A stretch of 64,000 nt of DNA from Pampus argenteus (taxonomy: Eukaryota; Chordata; Actinopteri; Scombriformes; Stromateidae): the NCBI GenBank assembly GCA_036937835.1, contig CM072880.1, forward strand, positions 12,592,501-12,656,500. Reading direction: 5' to 3'. Both the position numbers and the translations under genes were made by a program. Under the pieces are notes generated by a model, which was not told the origin of the DNA, ran no database searches, and worked only from the letters and a program-made list of their open reading frames with translations. Positions 24,303 to 38,100 of the stretch are shown piece by piece (positions within the stretch are counted from its first letter, which is position 1; each line of letters starts with the position of its first letter).

Positions 24303-25683
24303 GAGGATGATTTGTCCAGAGTCTCAGACTCTGCCACAGCAGGCAAGATTTTGGCCCACCTGCTCCTTCACTTCTCTGGCTGCCCCTGCTCCTCTTCTTG
24401 CCTTGGAAGATGCCTCATTCAGTAGCTGAGGGTCGAGACAGACTCAGTCCCAAGGCCGCATGATGCATTGCAATATTCCACTTCAGTAACTGAGCTGCTA
24501 TTACAGGTGCTGAACATGCTTTGGAGGCTGAAAAATGTCCAACAAAGATCCAGAAGTGTGAAAAAAATCAAAGTAATGTGGGGAGAAAAAAAAAGAGCAA
24601 TAAATTGATGTAACTCTTAGGCAAGGTGTTAATCCTGTGATTGACCCCTTTGCACTGACGCACACTAAGACGAACAGTTAATCTCATTAACTATCACTGA
24701 GACCAGAGAGATATAAGAGCAGCTGGCTGTCTGTCCCTACTACAATGGCCCTTTCACTAACTGAGAGGAGGCTGCGCGGTTACCTCACGCGCAGCACACT
24801 GGCTACACCTCATTCTCTGAACTGTAAAGGTCAATATACTATATAACTAATATTTCTTTAGCACGGTGGAAATATTCTCATAGTTTTCATATCATCACTC
24901 CAGTTAAGAATTAAGTGGTTTTAGATATTAGATCTTTTGTGATTAGACTAATAAGCAAATTAGTCAATAGTGATGCACTTAAGGGAATTGAAAGTAGTAC
25001 TTTTTTTTTTTTTTTGTCCTATCCAGGCCTTTTATGGTTCACGTCCCCTCAGGCTCCAGATAATGGATGGCTCGGTATGACCAGGTTGATGATGGTTCAG
25101 CACGTACCAGGAATAAATTGCCCTAGCGCGACATTTCTATTGCAGTGTATATATGCATGTATAACAAGGTTTTTTTTTTCATGTGAATAAAGCACGACAC
25201 ACACACGCACACAGACAAAAAAACAAAAATTACAGTAAGGCCATGAAATGTAAAGTATTCAATTAAAATTGGACGAACTGGTATTGTCAATGATTCAAAA
25301 TGTACAATATATATATATAAAAAAGGTCTACATGTATAGAATTGTGACTACAAGTCTGGATATAATCAGTGATGACAATGTAGGCTTTAGACTAACTGAT
25401 GCATAGGCTTACAAGGGCATCAAGCCAAACAGACAGACAGTATTGGTATTAAATTCATAGATTTCTCCGTGTGTGCACAACTGGTCAAAACCCATGTATC
25501 TGATCTCCTACATAACTATCTATAATCTTATTCCAAAATAAAACTTCAATATGTTTTTACAATTGAATTTTATTAAAAACGCACAAAATACAATTAAAAA
25601 TATGACAAACAGTTTTTATGGAGTTGTTTTTAAAAAAAAATAAGAAGGAAGGAAGTACAGCTGCTGTTAAGACGCTGGTCTTT
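24303..25683. other. intergenic: rgs9bp upstream region and kif20a 3' flank
   Basis: Holds the rgs9bp 5'UTR/promoter region directly above 24302 and the kif20a 3'UTR just below 25684. The kif20a poly(A) signal AATAAA reads on the minus strand at 25574-25569, about 110 nt past its stop. The rest is AT-rich with no exon recognised. Confidence 0.7.
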
Positions 25684-28297
25684 TCAGTGGTGCTGAGTCC
25701 TGACTGTTTTCCTGAGTGTTCGGCCAGACGTACCCTTCCGCGGAGAGGTGACCGCCTCCCTGATGTTGGCGAGCAGGCCTCGCTTGGTCTTAGGCAGCAC
25801 AGGGGACTGCTGGGAGATCTTGAGGAGTTCTGCTTTCAGTGAGGTGATCTCCCTGTCCTTGTCGATATTGTCTTGTAGAATTTCCTCCATAGATTTTGTC
25901 TTTGTGAAGGAAAAAAACAACAAAAAAAAAACTAAACATTTAAACCACAATACAAGATACACAATTTTAGATTCCATACAGATGAAAGCCTCATGTTTAC
26001 CTGATGTACCTGCATCTAGTCAAACAACAATCAAACCCTTTAGTACCATGACCCTACCCGATCATTGCATGTATAAAATAAGCTTGCACTGTAAGAATCA
26101 CCTGATCATCTGTCTTCCTCTGCAGAGCGTCCAGATCAGCAGATTTCTCCAGGAAGCCATCTCTGACCTGCTGAAGTGTTTCACTAAGACCCACCAGCCT
26201 TTTTTCTAGGGACAAAATCAACTAAAGACAAAAAAAAAAAAAAAAAACATTTGATGCAGACCTGAACAACCGATTGCGTAACCAGACGGAGCTTAAGATT
26301 TAAATGGGGTTACATGACTTGAATTTTGTCCTCGTTACCTGTTGCTTGTCCTCACACATCCTCTCTATGGCACATTTTTCCCTGTAGAGACGTTTGAATC
26401 GATCGTCACCTGATGGGATAAAACGGCTCAATATCGAAACACAAAACATCAGCACACTAATAAAAATCAGAGATATATTGAAAAAAAACCCACAAAATAT
26501 AAAAACAGCATGTACATTAAAAAGGCACCCAAGATTTACTGTTCAATAGATAGACAGCCCCAGTAAACGTAGTTTTGATGCACTCTTCTGTTACTGCCGA
26601 TTCCTACAACACATATCTAGTATGGGCTAAACCCAAATGGGAAAAGGAGCCTTAGATCATCTTTTTTTTTGTATGAGAAGACAGTATACAAACCTGCTAC
26701 GCCTGAAGCTTCAGATGGTTGAGTTTGGCACGACTGGTCCACTGTTGCAACGGCAGACACTCCTCTGCTATCAGAGGATAATGTCTCCAACTGTGACAGC
26801 TTACGTCTGAGGGCCTAGTTTTCAACAGCATGCGTTTTTTTTCTCATCACATGCATTTATAAATCAATCGATTCCTGGATGTGGCACGGATTTACAATTT
26901 CCTCATTTAAAGTTGTCTGATCTTTGCCAGTGAAATAACGTACCTCGACTTTCTCCTGTTCGGCAATGAACTCGTCGAGAGGCACGTAGTCGTCTTCCAG
27001 GTTGTTCATGGCGCTCTGGTAGGCGTGCTCTTTAATGGCGTCCTTGTACATCTCAAACGTGTTCTCGAGCTTTTCTTGGTAGCCCTCCTTCAGCTCTTCA
27101 ATCTCTCGGCTTAATATAAAAAAAAAAAAAAAGAATGAATTTGCTAAAGTCTGGTTTACACGGGGAGATTGTTGCTGAAAATTAACACGTATATGAACCA
27201 TTTATGCAGTCAGTAAACACGAGTAAGACACCTGCGGAGTTCTTCACTCTCCATGAGCTGTTGCAACATGGCATCTCCCATTTCCTTACGAATCTCCATC
27301 TCCTGCACAAGGTTTCTCCTTCGCTCAGCCAGTAGTTTTGTTCGGAGGCTCTCAATCATATTCACAATCTCCTAAAAAAAACAACACATTTATTTATTTA
27401 ACGGCTGCATCTCTGACACAGATATGAAACGGTTAAACTGCGACATGTGTTGGAGTAGTACGTTCTGTGGCAGTAAAGACATGTCAGCCTCGTCTTCCTC
27501 CTCGAGCAGCTCCTCTTCAGACAGATGGCTTTCCAGGGCCTGGCCGTCAATCGTCCCGTTCCTCACCAGAGGCTTGCCGTCGCGGCCGACCAGACAAGGA
27601 GCCAGAGACTCCAGGTGCTTGTCTGGGATCACCTGCACCACCTGCAGACGACACAGGTGTGAGATTAGCGGCGCCGCTTCACCCTCGCACGATTTAATGT
27701 CTTCAGGCTTACCTGTTTGGCTACAGCGGAGAATTTCATGACATGTAGAGTCTCATCATAGGTGGAGGCACATTGGTTAATGTTGACAATCATTGAAGCT
27801 TTGCCTTTGCCGCAGAAAACGGCCTGGAAGAGCTTGGTGAGCTTGCTCTCTCTGAATGGAATGTAGCTGCTCTTCATTCTGGTGAAAGGATGGTGAAGGA
27901 CAAAATAAAAATTAAGAACGCAAAAGGCACAATATGAAGGTTTTTAGCAATGCAAAAAAAATAAAAAATCATTATGGGGTTATTGTTTCTATTGCAGCTA
28001 TTATAAATTTTGATAGTAGCACAATCAGCATAAAGTCAAACCAATTCAACCAGGTTTTGGGTGAGACCCCGACTCTAAGCAGCTGGACACAAACGTCTGA
28101 CACATCTCTAGCCAACTGTACCTGTCAGTCTGATTGTTTCGAAGGGCAGTGATGCACTTCCCCAGAATAAGCAGGGAGTTGTTTATGTTTCCTGCTTCCT
28201 TTAGCCTCTCCCCGAAGGTCTTCGTTTTGTTGCATCTTTCTGAGCCAGCCAGGTCACACAGAGAAAACCTGAGGAGCACAAAGCGGTTCATAACCGT

Positions 28298-28328
<31 letters not shown>

Positions 28329-30533
28329 CAATGTACACATTTAAATAAAGACTGATACATAATCCCTTAAAATTTTGATGTAGAAATGCTTACTCTGAGA
28401 TCCTTTGAACGGCGCTGCCATTGATCTTCAGCAGCTTCATGGTAAATATGCTGTGACTGTGAGGAAAGCAAAGAGTTTTTGAACATGGTAAATGACACCA
28501 AGTGAAGAAATGATGAGGAGAAACGTTTGCCTTCTGCTGGAGGACTGGTTCATCTTAGTGGCTGCAGCACTTCTGTTTTTGTTTCCGAATTGCAGTAGTT
28601 TGCAGGCGTCGCCCATGTTCTGGATGTTGATCCACCTGAGATCTGAAATTCATTCATTTTTTTTGTTGCAGTTTTGAAGCCTTGAGCAACATAAAAGAGC
28701 CGTTAACACACAAGTTAAAATCTCATACCTTTAACATAAGCATTTCCAGCACCGTCGTCACATACGCGAAGAGCAGCACGTTTCTTGGACTTGGAGCACA
28801 GGGACGGTTGAAGCAGATCGTATACACACTCGTTGTAGATTTCAAAGAACGCCACCCATAAGGCAAAGCGGCTGCTGCCTGCGTCTGTTGGGTCGCTTCC
28901 CAACACTGAAGAGAGAAGACAAACACTGCAGCGGCACCTTGATACGTTTTCATTACGTGCCAACTGGAACGACTTCAGGTTGCTTTATTAAAAGATATAT
29001 ATACAGTATATACATTCAGTGTGCTGAATTAGCGAGGGCTACCTGACTGATCGCAGGACACAGAGGAGGACGAGGAACGACTGGAAGAGCGGGACGAGGA
29101 CTCTGATCCGCCACTGGCTCTGTTGGGATCATACTCCTAAGAAAGGAGAAGATTTAACAGAGAGCACCGTGGTTGACATCTTTCAATCATTCAGCAGCAT
29201 CTTCTCGCAGCCCCTGAGGAAACTCGTGTTGGATATGAAGTCATCTCACCTCTTTGAACGAAGCAAAAATGGCAGCCTTGGCGCCTCTCTCCTGCTTGAC
29301 TTGGTCAGGATCCAGATACTGCGCGTCATTCCTGAGGTAGGGTTTCAGGTCCATCGCCTCATACTGACGGCCTCCACTGAACTGAAAGGTGGCGTCCAGC
29401 ACTCGGGGTAATATCCCCGGCTCTTTTTGTGTTCCTAAAACAACAACAGAAAAATTATTTTCTGACTAAATAACATTCAAATGCAGCTGGGTTCCATCTT
29501 TACCTTGGATGGTGAAGGTTTTCCCAGCATTGGTTACACCATAGCTGAATATCAGTGCATTCTTCCCCTCTAAGAAATCTGACATTTGGCTTTTGACGGT
29601 GTCCTCAAATAGCTCCGCCTGTGTCGTCTCTGGTCCAAAGATCTACGAGCCAGAAAAGAAAGTTTTCAACATCAAAATTACATGGAGCTGTACAAGTAGA
29701 TACTGACAGCTAAGCTTGTAGGCTGTGACTTCAACTCAACATGCAAAATACATTTAAGGGCTGAAACCATCCTCATTATACTGTGGAACATTTGGTCAGA
29801 AATAAATCTGTGTACCTGAGTAAAAATGGCATGAAAAGAAGGGATCCATAATGTTTTAGGGATTCGGGTGTTAAGTCAACAGTGATTTTAGGTGTTGCTG
29901 ACCTGTGAGAAGGAGAATTTGTGGAGCGACATGCCAATGCCCTTCTCGCTGCTCTTCATGGTAGCAGAACCTTTTGGCGCATGCAGGGTCACCGTCTGGC
30001 TGTTTTCAATCACCACACAATCCTGAAAAAAAAAAAGTTTAAAAAGTGTGTCATTGCGGGTTGTAGAGCATGTTGTTTAATCTACACATCAATAGAGAAG
30101 AGTAGAATAGTCTAGATTAGATGATCATCCAGATGATATATATATATATATACACGGTACCTGATCCTCATTGTCAGATAGTTCCTCTTTGGAGAAGGGT
30201 CTGACTCTGAGGTAAACTCTCATAGTCTGCTGCTCAGCACTACCTGGCGTTTCACTCTAGAAACAAAGAGATCAGGAAAACACTAATCCACAATGCTGAT
30301 GTTTTTAGGGTTTATTTCAGTTTAGATCAGTTAATTGAAAGGCCAAGAGTTAGCTGAAAGTACAAAATTTAAAAAAAGAATTTGAAATGTATTACTTTTT
30401 GAAGAAAAGAAAATAAGAGACAAAACATTACCTGCTTGGGTGAAGTGCTGACAGGACCAATACAAGTCAAATCCATGTCTTCAGATTGCAAATGAACATT
30501 TTCTTCTTTTGTTAAATCAACAACGGTACTCAT
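25684..30533 (-). CDS. kif20a: kif20a-type kinesin-6 (complete, 18 exons)
   Basis: Mitotic kinesin of the central spindle and midbody, needed for cytokinesis. Minus-strand exons are 30533-30432, 30256-30161, 30022-29903, 29642-29504, 29434-29250, 29136-29043, 28905-28729, 28642-28531, 28456-28394, 28268-28122, 27878-27713, 27641-27462, 27371-27232, 27109-26944, 26814-26694, 26409-26339, 26221-26102 and 25899-25684. They give 804 aa in frame (human KIF20A 890). The motor shows KVYLRVRP-like RVYLRVRPFS, P-loop GVTNAGKT (about residues 141-148), switch I NQSSSRSHS and switch II LCDLAGSER (about 366-374). A long Ser/Arg-rich insertion in the motor is typical of kinesin-6. A charged coiled coil follows (about 530-730), then a basic tail with LPKTKRGLLANIREAVTSPRK. 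Motor similarity favours KIF20A over KIF20B or KIF23. The 12th donor (AAC|GTACTA) is weak and intron 8 uses GC. Confidence 0.88.
28312..28328. repeat. poly(A) run next to a kif20a intron boundary
   Basis: Seventeen A on the plus strand, so a T-run on the transcribed strand about 40 nt upstream of the exon 10 acceptor. Confidence 0.85.
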
Positions 30534-32120
30534 CTTAAAACCAGACAGTTTCTAAAACTATTATTTGTTATCAATTCTGAGGATTTATCAGCTCCAGATT
30601 TTTTTAACTGACAATTCTAGAGAGGTGTTGTCTCTTAAAATGACTAATTTGAGCGTTACAACAGCTCCACACACAAGTCTGCTGATGTCCCACTGAAAGT
30701 CAATGTGGCGCTTGTAATCAGTTTTAACTGAAAGCAGGTGTGAAGTCAACCAAAGCCTCAGGAATGATCAAGCAGTTTATACCAGGTTCAGTTCAGAGGA
30801 TCAAATCACTAACTAAAGGTCATCTCTAAATATCTCAGAGTAATAAATGATCATATATTCCACTTTATCAACCAAGGACATATATTATTTTCTAAAAAGA
30901 ACAATAAGTTTACTTTTTATGACTGCTCAAACAGCACTGAGACCTGTTTGTCATCAGTCACTTAAAGCTACAATAAGCTAGATAGATACTAGAAGATATT
31001 TTTGTCTATTTTGTTGTATTTGTAATTTTTCATGTGTGATAACTAACAGCTCCAAAACAGGGTTTTAGAAAAACTGCAAAAATAACATTACTGACGCGCC
31101 CATATGAGTGCAAAAATGCATCGTAATGTTCAGCTGAATGACACTTCAGCACTCTGTTAGACAAATAAACTGTTTATCTACTAAATTTAATATTTTTATA
31201 ACAAAATTCCTTCTTCTGGGTTAATCGTCTCTCAGTAAATGAAACAGTTTGAGGAAAAAGAAAAGGGGAGTTTCACTAAAAACTTGACACTGCTGATGCC
31301 TCAATTATAAGCTTCAGTTGAACTTTGGAACATGTGACTGTAGGTTTTGTCCTCAATCTCAAACTGAAATGGCCATAGAAGCAGATCTCTTTATGGTCAA
31401 CAGTAGAGGAACTATAATGGTAACCAATAACTCTTTAATATTGATATGAACATTTAACTATTGTTTGACACACTTGGAAAAATGTAAACCTCTCCTTCAA
31501 ATTTGACTTCTTGTCTGGTCAATAACTAATAAATTCAACTTTTTACTGAGGTGAGTTTATTGTGTAAAAGGCTCCAAAGAAATGAGGGTGTTCTTCTGAA
31601 TGGAGCTCTACATTTCCCCAGTATGAGGCTGTTAAAGCTAAAAGCACAGTGGCATTTTATTTTAGTATCCTCAAATCAGCAATATTTTGACAGTTTGTAA
31701 TAGATGTTATAGTTCATCATGAATGTCAAATCTAGATTTTTATATCAGGCTAGATTTTAAAATTATGGGTTAACTTGACCTCTGATTTAGTTTGCCTCTG
31801 TATGGATACCTTTGGATTACACTGCTATATCTGGTGTAATTATGATATGAACTGTTTAAAAAGGTATGTTACTGTATTGGAGTGATTCCTCAACTTAAAT
31901 CAGTAGTCAACTGGTCACTATCAGAATCCAGGTAAAGTACATCTAATGCTGATTCCTTCCTTTGCCTACCAGTTCAGTTCCACCAGTTTATGGTAAATTT
32001 CTATATTGTCCCACACACACACACTCCCTTTTAGGGAGACATTACGCAGTCAAAACGTACATCACCCAACACCACATCAGTTTCCTTATTCATTCCTTTA
32101 TTGTTTCATCTGCATTTCAT
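30534..32120. other. intergenic: kif20a upstream region and rps20 3' flank
   Basis: About 1.6 kb of AT-rich sequence. The rps20 poly(A) signal AATAAA reads on the minus strand at 32102-32097, about 20 nt past its stop. The kif20a promoter must lie just above 30533. No other exon seen. Confidence 0.7.
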
Positions 32121-33803
<1,683 letters not shown>

Positions 33804-33884
33804 TGTGATTATTCCTGACCGACTTATTCGGGAGAAATTCAAGCGAACAGCGGTGAGTCAGGAACAGCGTGGTTAGCTCTTCAC

Positions 33885-33921
33885 GGAAAGGCCGGAAAAC
33901 GACCAGTTTCCGGTTTATATA
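33885..33921 (-). promoter_or_regulatory. rps20 core promoter: TATA-like box and 5'TOP start
   Basis: Reading on the minus strand, TATATAAA at 33921-33914 is followed about 30 nt later by the pyrimidine tract CCTTTCC (33891-33885), a typical 5' terminal oligopyrimidine start. The C at 33891 or 33890 is the likely first transcribed base, leaving a 5'UTR of about 87 nt before the ATG. TOP starts place ribosomal protein mRNAs under mTOR/LARP1 translational control. The start site is inferred from spacing. Confidence 0.6.
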
Positions 33922-35184
33922 GCGCTTCTTCTTCTTTAGTGTTTTAGATGTATACATCATCGACAGCGACATCTAGTGGCGACGATGGGCTATTATTTTT
34001 TTATTGTGTAGTTTCTCACTGGGCTCACTGGAGGGGTATTTGGCAATAGGTGCTGTCATTACCTCTAGTATCAAGTTTTTGCTTTCCCCCATCTCTCTTT
34101 ATTAAAACACAAGACATCATAACGAAATAAATATAACATAACAGACATGACTTTGCTTTCAGTTTGTTGATGCATTCAACAAGGTAACAGGGTATAAATA
34201 ATACAGGGAAGATAGAGAAAATGAAGGCAATAAAATCAGATCTAATTTAGATAGACTGAAAATACTAATATAACATAAATGAAATAATAATAACTTTTTC
34301 ATCTTACCTTTTGTTATATCTTATATGCTATGTGTTTTAACTCGGTATGACTGACATTTTCTGCAAATTAAAAATGCAGCACCAAATAAATACTTCATTA
34401 TTATTATTGATGATTACGTTGCAAGTATTTTTTTTTTTATTAAAACAAACGCATTAACATTAGAACTTAAACGACAATTAACATCAGAGTAAAGTCAAAG
34501 TCAATACTTTTATTTGATTATTAGTATTTTATTTATGTCTTCTTACTATTTTTAAACCATTATTATCTTTAACTTATTTTTTTTTTTATTAGTTTGTATG
34601 GTGGTTAGGCAGGTAGACAGACAGAGTGGGGGGTGTTGTTTGTTGTTACCTGTCTATCAAGATTCAAGATGTTTTCTGGGAGGCTAATTTTTTTAAAAAC
34701 TAGGATGGCGAAGTCATGACCCGCCCTACCCTGCCTCTGATTGACTTACCCTGATATTGTTACCTTAAACCTGACCAATCTCACTCCTTATACGTAAACC
34801 TAACCTGCTCAACAAATGAAGGAAATAAGTACTATCCAATCAGACACAGAGTAGGGCGGGTTATCGACTTCGCCATCCTAGGAAAACAAAATTGACTAGG
34901 TGGTGAGATTCCTAAACAAGTAACGGAACCGGGGTAGAAAGTTGTTTTCTCTAAACCCGGTAAAATATGGCTAAAGTGTTATGATTGGAAACGATTCATT
35001 GGTTGTAGTGTTTGAGAGGAAGACTTAGCGTTACTTTACCTGGACACCAAACTTTATTTTACTGTGCGTCATGACTTCCAGACTCAGGCCGCCGACTGAC
35101 AGAGGAAAGTTTTGGACCGTTACCGTCCATGAAACAAACTGCAGCTGAATGGAGACGGAATAACACGTTAACAACACGGAGGAC
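33922..35184. other. intergenic between divergent rps20 and anks6
   Basis: AT-rich sequence with T-runs, then a MITE-like element (34700-34881) and the anks6 5' flank (34882-35184). No coding exon recognised. Confidence 0.7.
34700..34881. mobile_element. small inverted-repeat (MITE-like) element, copy 2
   Basis: Perfect 16-bp terminal inverted repeats: CTAGGATGGCGAAGTC at 34700-34715 and GACTTCGCCATCCTAG at 34866-34881. Inside, ACCCGCCCTACCCTGCCTCTGATTG is mirrored by CCAATCAGACACAGAGTAGGGCGGGT. Interior sequence is shared with the copy near 10.2-10.36 kb. Length is 182 bp with no coding capacity. A target-site duplication is not obvious. Confidence 0.85.
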
Positions 35185-38100
35185 ATGAATTTCGGTGTCC
35201 CTGCTAGTTCGCTGCTGCTGCTCCGTGCCTGCGATGAGGGGGATTATGAAACGGCCCGGAGCATCCTGGAACCCGGAGCCCCGAAGGAGTCCGGGCGGCA
35301 GAGCAGGCTGCGGTCAGAAGCGGGGTCGGAGTGCAACGCCGCCGCGGACATGTTGTCTCTGGTGCCGGTGGACTGTACGGACGAGGAGGGAAACACCGCC
35401 CTGCAGTTTGCCTCGGCCAGCGGGCATGAAAACCTGGTCCGGTGTTTGCTACGAAAGGGGGCCTCGGTGGACAGCCGCAACAACTACGGCTGGACCCCGC
35501 TGATGCAGGCTGCCAGGTGGGGCTGGAGCTCAATGCACCCTGTCCGACTAAATCACACCAAACTCCATTCAAAAATCTGGACATTTCACTTGTTATCGCC
35601 ACGTCGTGAATGAAACTCCTTTACAACACAGTTTAGGATTTGTTAGAAGACTCTCTTCAATTAGGTGAAAAGAAACACAAACTTTACAAAGTTTACTGCA
35701 TTTAGTTTGTCTGTTAAAACAACGAGCCATGACTGTAATGTTATAATTACAGTAGGAGCTGTGGCTTCTTAACCTCTCCTGTCACATCATCAGGAATATC
35801 AATGGGTTGCAGTTTGTTTTCAGCTAGATTTAAAATAATCCTCATAAAAAGTTGACTTTACATTGATTTAAATGCACACATTATCTAAATTAGACAATTG
35901 AGTCATCTTAGAGAAGAGTACCCTAATGCATTTGTAACAAAAGTGTGATGAACTATCTTGAAATTGATAAAATTGTAGTCCTGCTACGTCTTACATTTCC
36001 TGTGTCTCTTAACTCTCCATCTAGGTTCGGTCACCTGACTGTCGCCCACATCCTCTTAGAGAACGGGGCAGAGATTAATGGACGAAACAGGCTGGGTGCA
36101 AGTGTCCTAACTATGGCTGCTCGTGGGGGACACACCCATGTAGTGAAACTACTCCTGGAGAGCGGGGCATACGTCGATGACTATGATCATCTGGCTGTTG
36201 CTGCAGAGGCCATCTCCAATGGCAACAACAACAACAGCTGCAGGTTTGGGCTCTTAGAATAAAAACAAAATTTAATTGAGAAACCCGTTTAGTAACATCT
36301 TTAGTCAAGGACTGGCTTCAATATTTGTGGCACCGTCCCTTCTCTCCACAGTGCGGCTGGTTTTGGAGGCGGTGAAGGATGTGCAGGGGGAGGTGGCGGC
36401 AGAGAATTCATGGACATCACAGCCCTGATGGTGGCGTCTCAGCACGGCCACGAGGCCACGGTGCGCCTGCTGTTAGAATGGGGCTCTGATGTCAACTTTT
36501 CCCAGAAGATCACTGGCTGGGGACCACTGATGTTGGCCACCCTCAGTGGGAAGGTGTAGTGACATGATTGTCAATCAATCAAACAATCTTCGTTGTGAGT
36601 TTCTGGAGGAGCTGACAAATATAATTGTGTGTGTTTTCGAAGGTGGCTGTGGCTCAGCAGCTAGTGGAGCGTGGAGCTGACCCTGACCGAGTCAATGTAC
36701 TGTCCAAGACGGCTTTTGAGCTAGCCATGCAGCTGAAACAGAGAGACATCAAGGCTTATCTTGACTCCATCACCACTGTCCGACCACAGACAGGTTAGGG
36801 CGTCTTCTATCTGCCTCAAATTCAAAATTTGCTTTATTGGCATGATCTTGATACACTGGTCAGTATTAACAAAGCATGTTGTACACGGTATGATCAGTTA
36901 ACAATAAGATGTAATGGTAATAATGACCAATGACGAAAGGAGACTGAATAAAAACAGGAAACAGATTTTGAAGGGAAGCACTGCTTGCTGGTCTGTGTGT
37001 GTGTTGTCACAACTAGAATCTAGTTTTTCAATGCAATTAACACTGATGTGAGAGCGAAACCAACAATGGTGGTCCCCTCTCTGAAGGAATAGGCAGACGC
37101 ACTCAGCCTCTTTGATCTATGGTGGGTTTTCTCACCAGTAGTTCAGGATTCACTTCATTTCAAAACTCTGATTGTGACATTAATACCACATAGATCTGTA
37201 ACCAGAGCTCACTTGTGTGATGCTTTAGCCAATAATGTATAATATGGCTGATCAGGCAGTGATTTGCCATCCACTTTTTGCCTGCTGGTCTGATATGTAG
37301 ATAAAGTAGAATTTTATGTACAAAAAGAAAATCACTTTTCTCACACTATACAGGATGTTTGCAGCTTCACCCGAATGTTTTTACTTCTCAGTTTCTTCTT
37401 TCTTTCTCTGTGTTCAACCCAATTATTATTTTTTGTGAGCGCAAACTCCACAGTGATTAATATTTATATACATAAGCCCCACAAACACCGATAGTGACTG
37501 ATCGTGACGAGCTATGTGGATTCTGGACAAGTAGAGCTGTTGTTTCAGAGCCGTGCTTGTTTCTTTACAGACGATGAGAGAAGAAGACCAGATGTGTTCA
37601 GTGCCCTCAAGTTGGGTGGGTTATGTTAAATACTTCCAGAAAAAGCAAAACTACAGCAACGTTGCACTTTTGTGTATCTATAAATGTGTGTTTTATGTTG
37701 ATTCAGGAAATTCCCAGCTAGTCAAAGAGATCTTGGAGGAGGATCCCACTCAGGTGAATTCATCCAATCAGGAGGGAGCGTCACCTCTCATGATGGCAGC
37801 AGTGAGCGGTCAGTTGGAGGTGGTGCAGTTGATGGTGGAGAAGAATGCTGAGATAGACAAACAAGACGGTGTCCACGGGTGGACGGCTTTAATGCAGGCC
37901 ACCTATCACGGGTGAGCTAAAGTTGCTTTCCTTGGTTTTCAGTTCAAACCTTAAAATCATTTACCTACTTCACTGTTTTTCTTTCTTTCCCTCCTCCCTC
38001 CAGTAATAAAGACATTGTCAAGTACCTGTTGAGTCAAGGGGCTGATGTCAACCTTCGAGCTAAGAACGGATACACGGCCTTTGATTTAGTCATGCTGCTA

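Noticed and set aside
35204..35602. 132-codon minus-strand open frame opposite anks6 exon 1
   Set aside because: Antisense shadow of a GC-rich coding exon; the plus strand matches ANKS6.
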